64,000 nucleotides of DNA. Source: Segatella hominis (GTDB lineage Bacteria > Bacteroidota > Bacteroidia > Bacteroidales > Bacteroidaceae). The stretch lies in the NCBI RefSeq assembly GCF_004535825.1, contig NZ_SGVY01000008.1:55027-119026 (forward strand), in the 5' to 3' direction. Below, in pieces: positions 8,174 through 17,331 of the stretch (position 1 is the stretch's first letter; the number at the start of each line of letters is the position of its first letter). The translations under genes were made by a program, and so were the position numbers. Below the pieces are notes generated by a model. It made no database searches. It had not been told where the DNA came from and saw only the letters and a program-made list of their open reading frames with translations.

Positions 8174-9010
8174 TTAAGCCTCGTCTGCGTGGTTAGCTTC
8201 GTATGTCTGAGCAATTGAGTAACCTACCTCGTCGAGTGCGTATGTCAACTTATCTACCTTGTTGGTGAATGTGTTGTAAGATACAACGGCACACCATGAA
8301 GTCAAGATACCGAATGCGGTGTTGATCAAAGCCTCAGAAATACCTACAGAAAGTGCTGCTGAGTCAGCGCCACCACCTTCACCCATGGCCTGGAATGACT
8401 TGATCATACCGGTTACAGTACCGAGAAGACCGGTCAAAGTACCAAGTGTTACGATTGTAGCGATAATAGGCAAGTTCATTGTCAAAGTAGGCATCTCCAA
8501 CTGTGTTGCCTCCTCGTGAGCCTGCTGAATCTTAGCTACCTTCTGTGCCTTCTTCAAAGAAGCATTAGCGCCAGACTCCATTGACTTGTAAGCGTTCAAA
8601 GAAGCCATAACAACGTTTGCTACAGTACCGCGCTGCTTGTTGCAGAGCTGCTCAGCCTTAGCGAAGTCATTTGCGTTCAAAGCTGTCTTGATGTTTGCAA
8701 CGAACTTAGGAAGTGCACCTGTACCAGTAGCGGTCTTAAGAGCCAACCAACGCTCGATTGTCATTGCCAATACAGTGAGCAACAAAGTGTGGATAACAGG
8801 TACGATAACACCACCTTTGTAGATTGTACCCCAAATGTCTGCTGGGTGATCCTGTACACCTGGATCCTGGAAGTGCATGTCGTTTCCGAACCATGTGAAG
8901 AACAATGTGAATGCGATGATAGCACATACCACGATGATCCAGAATGCGCCTCTTACTCCCTGAAAGCCCTCAGACTTTTTAGCTGGGGCTGCTTGTTTTG
9001 TAGTTGCCAT
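8174..9010 (-). CDS. exbB: ExbB/TolQ/MotA-family proton channel
   Basis: The protein has 278 residues. Three membrane regions are visible: near 25-45 (GAFWIIVVCAIIAFTLFFTW), near 70-90 (VPVIHTLLLTVLAMTIERWL) and a long one near 180-210 (PIIATIVTLGTLTGLLGTVTGMI). The last carries the ExbB/TolQ signature GLLGTVTGMI, followed by the fourth segment ALINTAFGILTSWCAVV. With ExbD it forms the inner-membrane proton channel that energises TonB. It is the first gene of the operon; upstream is about 300 bp of non-coding DNA. Confidence 0.92.
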   Translation of the reverse strand: MATTKQAAPAKKSEGFQGVRGAFWIIVVCAIIAFTLFFTWFGNDMHFQDPGVQDHPADIWGTIYKGGVIVPVIHTLLLTVLAMTIERWLALKTATGTGALPKFVANIKTALNANDFAKAEQLCNKQRGTVANVVMASLNAYKSMESGANASLKKAQKVAKIQQAHEEATQLEMPTLTMNLPIIATIVTLGTLTGLLGTVTGMIKSFQAMGEGGGADSAALSVGISEALINTAFGILTSWCAVVSYNTFTNKVDKLTYALDEVGYSIAQTYEANHADEA

Positions 9011-9129
9011 AATTTTACTTTTTAAATTATTAGTTAATAAATTTATTTATTGTTTCTTTTTTATATGCTTTCTGTTACCTTTTGGTGTTGTTGACACTTT
9101 CAGGTTATCGTTCTTGGTCAATCTTTTGG

Positions 9130-9137
9130 CAAAGATA
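9130..9137 (-). promoter_or_regulatory. Possible promoter -7 box for the exbB operon
   Basis: On the minus strand TATCTTTG matches the Bacteroidota -7 consensus TAnnTTTG, about 120 bp upstream of exbB. No good TTTG box is seen at the expected distance. The rest of 9011-9280 is AT-rich with no gene. Confidence 0.35.
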
Positions 9138-9280
9138 ATAATTTAATACGAACTACGAACCTAATTAAGAAGTTTTAACGAGATATTTCTTATATTTGGT
9201 CAAAATATCTCGTTAATTTTTACTTTTTCCGTCTTTTATCCTTTTCTCGTCAAATTTTTACCCTTAAAGCATTCCGATAT

Positions 9281-9308
9281 AAAAAGCCTCTTTTGGGGAG
9301 GCTCTTTT
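9281..9308 (-). terminator. Terminator after the aminotransferase gene
   Basis: Read on the minus strand, gagcctccccaaaagaggct followed by a short T-run forms a GC-rich hairpin that starts at the stop codon of the aminotransferase gene. Confidence 0.7.
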
Positions 9309-10502
9309 TTACTTGAGTTTGCTCAGGGCTTCTTTGATTCTGCGGATTGCTTCCTTGATGTTCTCGTCGCTTGTTGCGTAGCTCATTCTGAAGCAATCTG
9401 GATCACCGAAGGCATCACCACCTACAGTTGCTACATGTGCTTCCTCCAAGAGGTACATGGCGAAGTCTGTAGAATTGTTGATGGTCTTGTCTCCATTGCT
9501 CTTACCAAAGTAAGAGTTACATTTTGGGAAGAGATAGAAGGCTCCTTGAGGAATGTTGACTTCCAAGCCAGGAACTTCCTTGGCGAGTTTGACAATCAGG
9601 TCTCTGCGGCGCTCGAATGCCTGGCGCATTTCTTCTACTGCACTCTGGTCGAGTGTGTAGGCTGCTTCTGCTGCTTTCTGGCTAACGGAGCATGTGCCGC
9701 TTGTATATTGTCCCTGCAATTTGTTGCAGCCCTTGATAATCCACTCAGGACCTGCCAGGAAACCGATTCTCCATCCTGTCATAGCGTATGCTTTTGATAC
9801 ACCGTTTGCGATGATGACCTGCTCCTTGAGACCTGGTTCCTGGGCAATGCTGTGATGCTTGCCGATGTAGTTGATGTGCTCGTAGATTTCATCTGCAAGT
9901 ACGAATACATCTGGATGCTTTCTGAGGACATCAGCTAATGCTGCTAACTCTTCCTTAGAATAGACGCTACCTGTTGGGTTGCTTGGTGAGCAGAGGATGA
10001 GCATCTTGGTCTTAGGAGTGATTGCTGCCTCCAATTGCTCTGGAGTCATCTTGAAGTCCTGGTCGAAACCTGCGTTGACTATGACTGGTACACCACCAGC
10101 CAACTTTGCCATCTGTGGGTAACTTACCCAATATGGTGCAGGGATAATCACTTCATCGCCTGGGTTGACAAGTGCGAGGATTACGTTGCAGATACCCTGC
10201 TTGCCACCTGTGCCTACGATTACTTCATTGACGGTATAGTCGAGTCCGTTCTCATTTTTGAGTTTGGCAACAATCGCTTTTCGCAAATCAGGATAGCCAG
10301 GAACTGGTGAATATCTGGAGAAGTTATCATCAATAGCTTTCTTTGCTGCCTCTTTGATATTCTCCGGAGTGTTGAAGTCTGGTTCTCCTACGCTCATGTT
10401 GATTACATCAATTCCTTGAGCTTTCATTTCACTACTCTTCTGTGACATCGCCAGCGTTGCTGAAGGTGCCAATCTGTTTAGACGATCAGATAATTGTGCC
10501 AT
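9309..10502 (-). CDS. aspC: Pyridoxal-phosphate aminotransferase, aspartate-aminotransferase type
   Basis: The protein has 397 residues, the normal length for class I aminotransferases of the AspC/AspB Ib subgroup. Visible landmarks are INMSVGEPDFNTP at the N-terminus, GTGGKQGICN, CSPSNPTGSVY, VLADEIYEHI and the PLP-lysine motif ANGVSKAYAMTGWRIGF. The Arg that binds substrate carboxylate is in the C-terminal FRMSYATS. It would interconvert aspartate/oxaloacetate and related amino acids in the cytoplasm. It is separate from its neighbours: a terminator follows and about 125 bp precedes it before RibBA. Confidence 0.9.
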   Translation of the reverse strand: MAQLSDRLNRLAPSATLAMSQKSSEMKAQGIDVINMSVGEPDFNTPENIKEAAKKAIDDNFSRYSPVPGYPDLRKAIVAKLKNENGLDYTVNEVIVGTGGKQGICNVILALVNPGDEVIIPAPYWVSYPQMAKLAGGVPVIVNAGFDQDFKMTPEQLEAAITPKTKMLILCSPSNPTGSVYSKEELAALADVLRKHPDVFVLADEIYEHINYIGKHHSIAQEPGLKEQVIIANGVSKAYAMTGWRIGFLAGPEWIIKGCNKLQGQYTSGTCSVSQKAAEAAYTLDQSAVEEMRQAFERRRDLIVKLAKEVPGLEVNIPQGAFYLFPKCNSYFGKSNGDKTINNSTDFAMYLLEEAHVATVGGDAFGDPDCFRMSYATSDENIKEAIRRIKEALSKLK

Positions 10503-10627
10503 AATTCAATTTATATTAATGTTTTGCCTGCAAAATTAATCATTTTATTTCTTTTAGAGAAGAAAAAGTGTCATTAATTCTATTCTTGCAATGAAATAAT
10601 AACATCTTTTTTCTTTTTTCTCTCTTT

Positions 10628-11836
10628 TTAAAGGTGCAAGGTATGACCCATCCTGTCTCTTTTGGTCTTGAGATAGCGCTCGTTGTATTTGTTTGGTACT
10701 ACTTCGATAGGTACATTTTCTACTATTTCCAGACCATAAGCTTCCAGGCCAACTCGCTTGACAGGGTTGTTGGTGAGCAAACGCATCTTGTGAACTCCCA
10801 ACTGGCGTAGCATCTGTGCTCCGCATCCATAGTCGCGCTCATCTGGCTTGAAACCGAGATGTGTGTTGGCATCCACGGTGTCATAGCCTTCTTCCTGCAA
10901 CTTGTATGCGGCTATCTTATTCATCAGGCCGATGCCTCTGCCTTCCTGTTGCATGTATATGACTACACCTTTTCCTTCTTTTTCTATCATCTCCATTGCT
11001 CTGTGCAACTGCTGTCCGCAGTCGCAGCGCATGCTTCCCAAGATGTCGCCTGTAGCACATGAAGAATGAACACGTACCAGGATAGGTTCCTCTTCTTTCC
11101 ATTCGCCCTTGATGAGAGCCATGTGCTCCAGTCCGTTGCTCGCCTGACGGAAAGGAATCAGTCGGAAATGACCATATTCTGTAGGCATGTCAACTTCTTC
11201 ACCCACTTCGATGAGTGATTCCTTCTTCAGTCGGTAGGTAATCATGTCTTTGATAGAGATGACCTTCAAACCCCATTCCTTGGCAAACTCAAGGAGTTCT
11301 GGAAGGCGAGCCATCGTTCCGTCCTCGTTCATGATTTCCATGAGAGCACCTGCAGGGTAGAGGCCTGCCATTCTACAAAGGTCGATAGCTGCCTCGGTAT
11401 GACCACTGCGGCGGAGTACGCCATTGTCTTGTGCATAGAGGGGGTTGATGTGGCCCGGACGTCCGAATGTCTGAGCGGTGGAGTTTGGATCTGCCAATGC
11501 CTTGATGGTCTCAGCTCTGTCGTGTGCAGAAACACCTGTGGTGCATCCTTCCAGTTTGTCAATAGTTACAGTAAAAGGAGTGCCCAACATAGAGGTATTA
11601 TCAGATACCTGGTGAGGAAGGTCCAATTCATCACATCTGCTGATGGTGATAGGAGCGCAAAGTACGCCTCTTGCGTGTTTGAGCATGAAGTTTACTTTCT
11701 CTGCATCTATCTTCTCTGCTGCAATAATGAGATCGCCTTCGTTTTCGCGGTCTTCATCATCTACAACAATTACGAATTTTCCTTCTTTGAAGTCTTTTAC
11801 AGCATCTTCAATGTTGTTTAATCTTAAATCTGCCAT
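10628..11836 (-). CDS. ribBA: Bifunctional riboflavin biosynthesis protein RibBA
   Basis: The protein has 402 residues with two domains. Residues about 1-205 are 3,4-dihydroxy-2-butanone-4-phosphate synthase, with [11 protein letters not shown] and [16 protein letters not shown]. Residues about 210-400 are GTP cyclohydrolase II, with zinc-ligand block [28 protein letters not shown] and LLTNNP. The two activities start both branches of riboflavin synthesis from ribulose 5-phosphate and GTP. Both active sites look intact. No FMN riboswitch is recognised upstream; it lies 10 bp after the permease gene and is probably co-transcribed with it. Confidence 0.93.
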   Translation of the reverse strand: MADLRLNNIEDAVKDFKEGKFVIVVDDEDRENEGDLIIAAEKIDAEKVNFMLKHARGVLCAPITISRCDELDLPHQVSDNTSMLGTPFTVTIDKLEGCTTGVSAHDRAETIKALADPNSTAQTFGRPGHINPLYAQDNGVLRRSGHTEAAIDLCRMAGLYPAGALMEIMNEDGTMARLPELLEFAKEWGLKVISIKDMITYRLKKESLIEVGEEVDMPTEYGHFRLIPFRQASNGLEHMALIKGEWKEEEPILVRVHSSCATGDILGSMRCDCGQQLHRAMEMIEKEGKGVVIYMQQEGRGIGLMNKIAAYKLQEEGYDTVDANTHLGFKPDERDYGCGAQMLRQLGVHKMRLLTNNPVKRVGLEAYGLEIVENVPIEVVPNKYNERYLKTKRDRMGHTLHL

Positions 11837-11845
11837 TTTGATACT

Positions 11846-13774
11846 TTATTTTATAGTTACATTTTGATTATTACGTGTTTGTATATCTTTTATTCTGCCG
11901 AGGATATCGGTGTTTGTCTGAGAGATGATACGCAGGTCTCTGTACAGACGCATTCTGAATCTCCACATTCGCAGGTATAATACGATGCCGAATGGTACGA
12001 TGATTGCCGCAGCGATATTCAGCCATTTTCTTTCGAATGGTCGTGTATGTGCCTTGGTGGCCAGAATCGGATATTTGTTCAAATCGTGCAGAATGAACTT
12101 GTTCTTTGTATTTGTCAGGTCTTCTATCACGTTTTCCAATTCCTCGTTGATGCGTTCTATCTCGTGGTCTGGCTGATATCTGAAGAATACATTGATGAAA
12201 TTAGGCAGTCTTTTGAGGTGCTGCACCTTATTATATATATATACATCTTCTGTAATCTTTGCCAGTTTCTCTGCATCTGTCGTGTAATCTGGGTTGTTGA
12301 TGATGACTTCTTTGCCGAAAATGTGGCGTTTCAGTCGGATGCCTAACAGTTTTGCAAAGAATTCCTTATAAGCATCGATATTGAACACGGCAGAATCGTT
12401 GGTGGCTTTCCAGGTGACGAAGATGGCCAATGGTATCATGACCGCTGATGCCAATCCCTTACCAAACCAGATGGCCCACATTCCGCTTCTTGCCATTCGG
12501 TATCCGGAATTATCCAAGATGAAGTAGATGATGAATATCAGCACGGATATCACAACCGGGAAACCGAGTCCTCCTTTTCGGATGATGGCACCGAGTGGTG
12601 CGCCGATGAAGAAGAATATCAGACATGATAGGGCAAGCATGAACTTGTTGATGGCCTCGATTTTGTGTAATCTGATAATCTGGTCTGCATCACCAGTCAT
12701 CATGCTCTTGAAGTCCAGATCGCTCGATGCTTGTCGAATATCCGACAGTGCGCTGTTGATAACTCTGATCTTCTGGCTTTGCGGGAGTCTGTTGAATAAG
12801 GTATCTATCTCATATCCCTTTGCATCTGCCTTCTTGATGGCATTGGCAGAGTCTGCTTTGCTGACAGATGGGATTCGGTAATATCTGACAGATGCATCGG
12901 CCAGATAGCTTCTTCCTACAGAGTCATATCTGGCATTCAGCGAATCGATGGTATGATAGATCTGTTCCAGACTCTTGCCCTTGGCGTTATTGGATAGCGA
13001 TGCTGCGTCTGTCATATTGAAGTCTGCATCGAAATCCAGAACAATTCTTTTGCTGATAAACGACTCTCTTCGGTATGGAACGGAAGCACTGTTTGCCATT
13101 TCGCTGCTTTGCATGTTCTCAAACCATTCGCCGCTCCAGAGAGTAAGCAGGAGGTGCTTCTTCTCGGCAGTACTCTGGAGCATGGCAGAGTCGGCAAGAA
13201 TGATGGCAGCATCTTCATAGCTGTCTGTCATTCGGTAGATCATTACTCCATAGAGTTTACCTGTTTTGATATCTTTCTTCTGCACATACAGGTTGCAGTT
13301 TGGAATACCATCATAGAAAATACCTTCCGGGATTTCCAGTTCTGGACTCTTCTGCTTCATGGAGATAAGAAGCTGGGTGAGTTTCATATTGGAACTTGGA
13401 CCAATATTATTTTGGAAGTAGAAGGAACCAAACATGATGATGATGGTGATGACAATCAGAGATCGGAAGGATTGCATCAGGGAAATACCCGCAGCCTTGA
13501 TGGCTGTGAGCTCTGAACTTTCACCGAGATTACCAAACGTGATCAGTGAGGAGAGAAGAATGGCGAGCGGTAATGCTTGGGGAACAAGCATTAATCCCAT
13601 ATACCAGAAGAATTGAGCCATCACTTCCATGGTCAGTCCTTTTCCGATGAGTTCGTCAATGTATCTCCACAAGAATTGCATCATCAGCACAAACTGGCAG
13701 ATGAAGAATGTTCCTATGAAGAGCAAGCCAAACTGTTTGGCGATAAATATGTCTAATTTCTTAATTCGAAGCAT
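11846..13774 (-). CDS. LptF/LptG (YjgP/YjgQ) family permease
   Basis: The open frame reaches 13843, but the start at 13774 (MLRIKKLDIFIAKQFGLLFI) matches the family and gives 642 residues. Four to six membrane helices appear in two blocks: residues ~14-130 with FICQFVLMMQFLWRYIDELIGKG-like segments, and ~400-510 with MLALSCLIFFFIGAPLGAII. A long periplasmic jellyroll-like region lies between. The family forms the inner-membrane part of the LPS export ABC machine. Here one gene is longer than E. coli LptF or LptG, with an extra C-terminal region, as in many Bacteroidota; it may act as a homodimer. It is followed closely by ribBA. Confidence 0.85.
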   Translation of the reverse strand: MLRIKKLDIFIAKQFGLLFIGTFFICQFVLMMQFLWRYIDELIGKGLTMEVMAQFFWYMGLMLVPQALPLAILLSSLITFGNLGESSELTAIKAAGISLMQSFRSLIVITIIIMFGSFYFQNNIGPSSNMKLTQLLISMKQKSPELEIPEGIFYDGIPNCNLYVQKKDIKTGKLYGVMIYRMTDSYEDAAIILADSAMLQSTAEKKHLLLTLWSGEWFENMQSSEMANSASVPYRRESFISKRIVLDFDADFNMTDAASLSNNAKGKSLEQIYHTIDSLNARYDSVGRSYLADASVRYYRIPSVSKADSANAIKKADAKGYEIDTLFNRLPQSQKIRVINSALSDIRQASSDLDFKSMMTGDADQIIRLHKIEAINKFMLALSCLIFFFIGAPLGAIIRKGGLGFPVVISVLIFIIYFILDNSGYRMARSGMWAIWFGKGLASAVMIPLAIFVTWKATNDSAVFNIDAYKEFFAKLLGIRLKRHIFGKEVIINNPDYTTDAEKLAKITEDVYIYNKVQHLKRLPNFINVFFRYQPDHEIERINEELENVIEDLTNTKNKFILHDLNKYPILATKAHTRPFERKWLNIAAAIIVPFGIVLYLRMWRFRMRLYRDLRIISQTNTDILGRIKDIQTRNNQNVTIK

Positions 13775-13959
13775 TTTATTTATGTCTATTGAACAAGTCG
13801 GTATATTCCGTTTATTCATTTTCAGTCTGCAAAGGTAACACAAAAAAATAGAATATCCTTCATTTTTGCAGATTTTATATATTTATTAAGGTGTAAAATA
13901 GGCTGCAAATAGGGGAAAAATAAAAAAATGCACTTTTTTCGAAAAAAAATGCAGAAAAA

Positions 13960-13991
13960 TTTGTTCAATTCAAAATAATGTATTACCTTTG
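13960..13991 (+). promoter_or_regulatory. Promoter of the tRNA gene
   Basis: TTTG at 13960-13963, a 20-bp spacer and TACCTTTG at 13984-13991 match the Bacteroidota primary sigma consensus (TTTG ... TAnnTTTG). Transcription would start near 13998, some 26 bp before the tRNA. Confidence 0.7.
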
Positions 13992-14023
13992 CACCCGCAA
14001 TCGAGAAAACGTTTTGCTGTGAT

Positions 14024-14097
14024 GGCGGGATAGCTCAGCTGGTTAGAGCGTCGGATTCATAATCCGGAGGTCGTGGGTTCGGGTCCCACCCCCGCTA
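14024..14097 (+). tRNA. tRNA with CAT anticodon (tRNA-Met most likely)
   Basis: The cloverleaf is clear: D stem GCTC/GAGC, anticodon stem TCGGA/TCCGG enclosing loop TTCATAA (anticodon CAT), and T stem GTGGG/CCCAC with loop TTCGGGT. The acceptor stem GGCGGGA pairs with CCCCGCT with a G-T end pair and one mismatch at the seventh pair. CCA is not encoded (ACA follows). Elongator Met is most likely; an Ile tRNA with lysidine-modified CAT cannot be excluded by eye. Confidence 0.9.
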
Positions 14098-14104
14098 CAA
14101 AAGG

Positions 14105-14133
14105 AACACTAACTGAAAAGTTAGTGTTTTTTT
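14105..14133 (+). terminator. Terminator after the tRNA
   Basis: A perfect 10-bp stem, aacactaact / agttagtgtt with loop gaaa, is followed by a run of five or more T. It closes the single-tRNA transcript. Confidence 0.85.
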
Positions 14134-14325
14134 ATGCTCAAAACTTTCCCTGTTTTATCCACAAGGTTTTATAAAGTTATCCACATCTTTATTCTTATTG
14201 TTGATAACTTGTGTATATTCTTGAATATCAGTTACTTCTATTGATACTTTCATGTGTTAATATCTTTTGTGGACTAATGATACATCCTCCTAATAGTAAG
14301 ATTTATTAAAAAATGAGTATTCTTG

Positions 14326-14356
14326 TTTGAAGTTTCGAAAAATATTCGTATTTTTG
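14326..14356 (+). promoter_or_regulatory. Promoter of the hybrid sensor gene
   Basis: TTTG at 14326-14329, a 19-bp spacer and TATTTTTG at 14349-14356. Transcription would start about 70 bp before the start codon. The rest of 14134-14325 shows no gene. Confidence 0.55.
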
Positions 14357-14431
14357 TCACGTTTTTGTGTTCCTGCTTTTATAAAATGCCTTTTGAGGGC
14401 AAGCGGGGCAATATCATTATTTTAATTTTCG

Positions 14432-17326
14432 ATGTATATGAAGTGTTTAAATTCCAGACTTTCTCATCTTATAATATTCGTGTTATTCGGAATTGTTGGG
14501 TCTTTACTCACAGTAGGTTGTGTGAAGCATCCAAAGAAATTTGTGATCGGAGTATCCCAATGCTCTGAGGATATTTGGCGCGATAAACTCAATGATGAGT
14601 TGAAGATGGGAGAATACCTCAATGATTCTATTATTGTGAAACTTGCTTCTTCGAATGATGATAATGTGTTGCAGAACAAGCAGGTCAACCAGTTTGTAGA
14701 TGAAGGTGTAGATTTGCTGATTATTTCTCCTAATCAGATGAGTGCCATTTCCAAGGCTGTTGAGCGTGCCTATGACAAGGGAATCCCTGTGATTTTGTAT
14801 GACCGTATGTCCAATACTGATAAATATACTGCTTTCATAGGTTGTGACAATTATAAGATAGGTAGCTCTATGGGCAAATATATAGCTCAGCAATTGCAGG
14901 GTAAGGGACGTGTTGTTGAGATTCGCGGACTTGAAGGGTCTTCCCCTGCTTTGGAGCGTCATCGTGGTTTTATGGATGCGCTTAAATCCTATCCGGATAT
15001 TCAAGTAGTAGCTTCTGCTGGTGGAGATTGGAAGGAGGAAAGCGGTATTCGTGCAATGAAGAAAATACTGAAAAAGACGCAGGATTTTGATTTCGTCTTT
15101 GCTCATAACGACCGCTTGGCCTGGGGTGCATACGTGGCTGCTAAGCAGATGGGCGTAAACCGCAATTATAAATATACCGGTGTGGATGGTATGGCAACCG
15201 AGGGTGGGGGGCTGGAACTCGTGCGTGATGGAGTGTTTGATGCATCCTATCTTTATCCTACTAAAGGCGATGAGGTTATTGCCTTAGCAATGAAGATATT
15301 AAAGCATCAACCTTACAAACGCGATAATTTCTTGAGTACTTCCATCATCACCAAGGCTAATGCAGAGCTTACTTTGATGGAAGCAAGGGATGCTGAGCGA
15401 CAGGCACGGAATCTGAAAACTTTGCACAAACAAGTCGATCAGTATCTTGCTGATTATAATTCTCAGCAAGTCATGCTGATAGGATTATGTCTGTTCCTTT
15501 TTATCTGTATTGCTGGTGCAGCGCTGATATTCAGAGGTTATGTTGTTAAAGTAAAGTTGAACGAAAAACTGGCAAATACGAACGATGAACTGAAAAGGGT
15601 TAATGGCGAATTGGGACAGAAAAATGATGAGCTAAAGCGCTTGAATGATGAAGTTATGGAATTAACTAATTCTCGCTTGGTATTCTTTACCAACATCAGT
15701 CATGAACTTCGTACGCCGCTTACTTTGATAGCAGATCCGGTAGAGATGCTTTTGGAGGATAATAGTATCAAGGGGAAAGCAAGAGATTTGCTGAAGATGG
15801 TACAGCGTAATGCCTTGGCACTTCAGCAGTTAGTAGGAAGTATTCTTGATTTCCGCAAGATTCAGAATGGAAAGATGGATTTGGAACTTTATCGTTTTGA
15901 CCTTGTAAAGGCGTTGACGCTTTGGACAAGTGATTTCCTGCTGGCAGCTGAACGTAAGCATATCATGCTTCATCTGGATGTAGAAGAATTTAAGAGACAG
16001 GGAAAGATAGTGGCTGATAAAGAGAAAATTGCTCGTGTAGTATTCAATCTCTTAAGCAATGCCTTGAAATATACTCCTGCTGGAGGCGATATTTTTGTAT
16101 CTTTAAAAATGGTTGATCCCCATCAGGTTCAAGGTTTATCTGCCGAGACCATCAATTCTTATAAGGATTTTTTCCGTATCGATGTGCGTGATACGGGCAT
16201 GGGAATTTCTCATGAAGAAGCTGAAAAGGTGTTTGAACGTTTCTTCCAGGCCAAAGGTGCTGCCAGTGGAACGGGTATCGGATTGGCCCTTGTCAAGTCG
16301 TTTGTGGAGTTACATCATGGCAAGGCTTGGGTGGAGAGCAAAACGGATCAGGGTAGCAATTTTATAGTAGTTATTCCTTGTAAACAGATAGGTGATGCAC
16401 AGGTTATCCACAATGATGAGGAAATTGTGGATAACTCTGAAAGTGCTTCATTATCAGTAGGTAAAATGACGATTAATGAGTCTGATCTGCAGTATATCGA
16501 CGATGGAAATAAACAAAATGGAAAACTCCAGAAGTTATTGGATGAGCAAGGAAATAAACCTTCTTTATTGGTGATTGATGATAATAATGACATTCGTCAA
16601 TATATTCGCACGCTTTTGCAGGATAAGTTTTATATCTTTGAGGCTTCCGATGGTAAGGAAGGGTTGGAAATCGCCCGGAAGGAAGTTCCTGATTTGGTAA
16701 TCTGTGATGTCATGATGCCTGTGATGAATGGTTTGGAATTTACAAGGCAGTTGAAAACCCAGACCATCACTTCTCATATTCCTGTCATTGTGCTCACTGC
16801 TAAAAATTTGGATGAGCATCGTGCCCAAAGTTATGAGTATGGTGCTGATTCTTACATTACCAAACCATTCCATGGCAAGGTTCTTTTGTCCCGTATAGAA
16901 AACCTTCTCAAGCAGCGAAGATTGCTGAAGAGTCATTTTGAGAATATTTTCAATCAGACTTCTCAAACAGCAGAACAGGAAGTAGCTATGAACCAGTTGG
17001 AAGATAGAGACAAGCAGTTCCTCAATCAACTTCATGCTATTATCCAGAAGAATCTTTCAGACAGTGAGTTTGGCGTAGAGGATATTGGCAAAGAAATTGG
17101 CTTGAGTCGTGTGCAGCTCTATCGTAAGGTGAAAGCAATGACGGGTTCTTCTGTAGTAGATTTGCTTCGCAAGGCTCGTCTTGCCAAGGCTAAACGACTA
17201 CTTGAAAGCCGTAGTATGAGTGTTTCAGAGGTTGCCTATGAAGTCGGTTTTTCTGCACCTTCTTACTTTACGAAGTGCTTTAAGGAAGAATATGGTATGT
17301 TGCCAGGAGAAGTAGGGAATAACTAA
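14432..17326 (+). CDS. Hybrid two-component sensor/regulator with a periplasmic sugar-binding-protein-like sensor
   Basis: The protein has 964 residues. It starts with a hydrophobic segment ending in a possible lipobox (LTVGC, Cys30). A type I periplasmic-binding-protein domain (~36-315) is followed by a membrane helix (~347-367) and a coiled coil (~375-412). The HisKA box is SHELRTPLTL (His424) and the ATPase domain has N543, DTGMG and GTGIGLAL. A receiver follows with VIDD (716-719) and phospho-Asp759, then an AraC-type HTH (~865-964). This architecture matches the fructose-sensing regulator BT1754 of B. thetaiotaomicron fructan loci. With GH32 enzymes and fructokinase downstream, fructose is the likely signal. 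Start may be M1 or M3. Confidence 0.9.
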   Translation: MYMKCLNSRLSHLIIFVLFGIVGSLLTVGCVKHPKKFVIGVSQCSEDIWRDKLNDELKMGEYLNDSIIVKLASSNDDNVLQNKQVNQFVDEGVDLLIISPNQMSAISKAVERAYDKGIPVILYDRMSNTDKYTAFIGCDNYKIGSSMGKYIAQQLQGKGRVVEIRGLEGSSPALERHRGFMDALKSYPDIQVVASAGGDWKEESGIRAMKKILKKTQDFDFVFAHNDRLAWGAYVAAKQMGVNRNYKYTGVDGMATEGGGLELVRDGVFDASYLYPTKGDEVIALAMKILKHQPYKRDNFLSTSIITKANAELTLMEARDAERQARNLKTLHKQVDQYLADYNSQQVMLIGLCLFLFICIAGAALIFRGYVVKVKLNEKLANTNDELKRVNGELGQKNDELKRLNDEVMELTNSRLVFFTNISHELRTPLTLIADPVEMLLEDNSIKGKARDLLKMVQRNALALQQLVGSILDFRKIQNGKMDLELYRFDLVKALTLWTSDFLLAAERKHIMLHLDVEEFKRQGKIVADKEKIARVVFNLLSNALKYTPAGGDIFVSLKMVDPHQVQGLSAETINSYKDFFRIDVRDTGMGISHEEAEKVFERFFQAKGAASGTGIGLALVKSFVELHHGKAWVESKTDQGSNFIVVIPCKQIGDAQVIHNDEEIVDNSESASLSVGKMTINESDLQYIDDGNKQNGKLQKLLDEQGNKPSLLVIDDNNDIRQYIRTLLQDKFYIFEASDGKEGLEIARKEVPDLVICDVMMPVMNGLEFTRQLKTQTITSHIPVIVLTAKNLDEHRAQSYEYGADSYITKPFHGKVLLSRIENLLKQRRLLKSHFENIFNQTSQTAEQEVAMNQLEDRDKQFLNQLHAIIQKNLSDSEFGVEDIGKEIGLSRVQLYRKVKAMTGSSVVDLLRKARLAKAKRLLESRSMSVSEVAYEVGFSAPSYFTKCFKEEYGMLPGEVGNN

Positions 17327-17331
17327 AGTCT

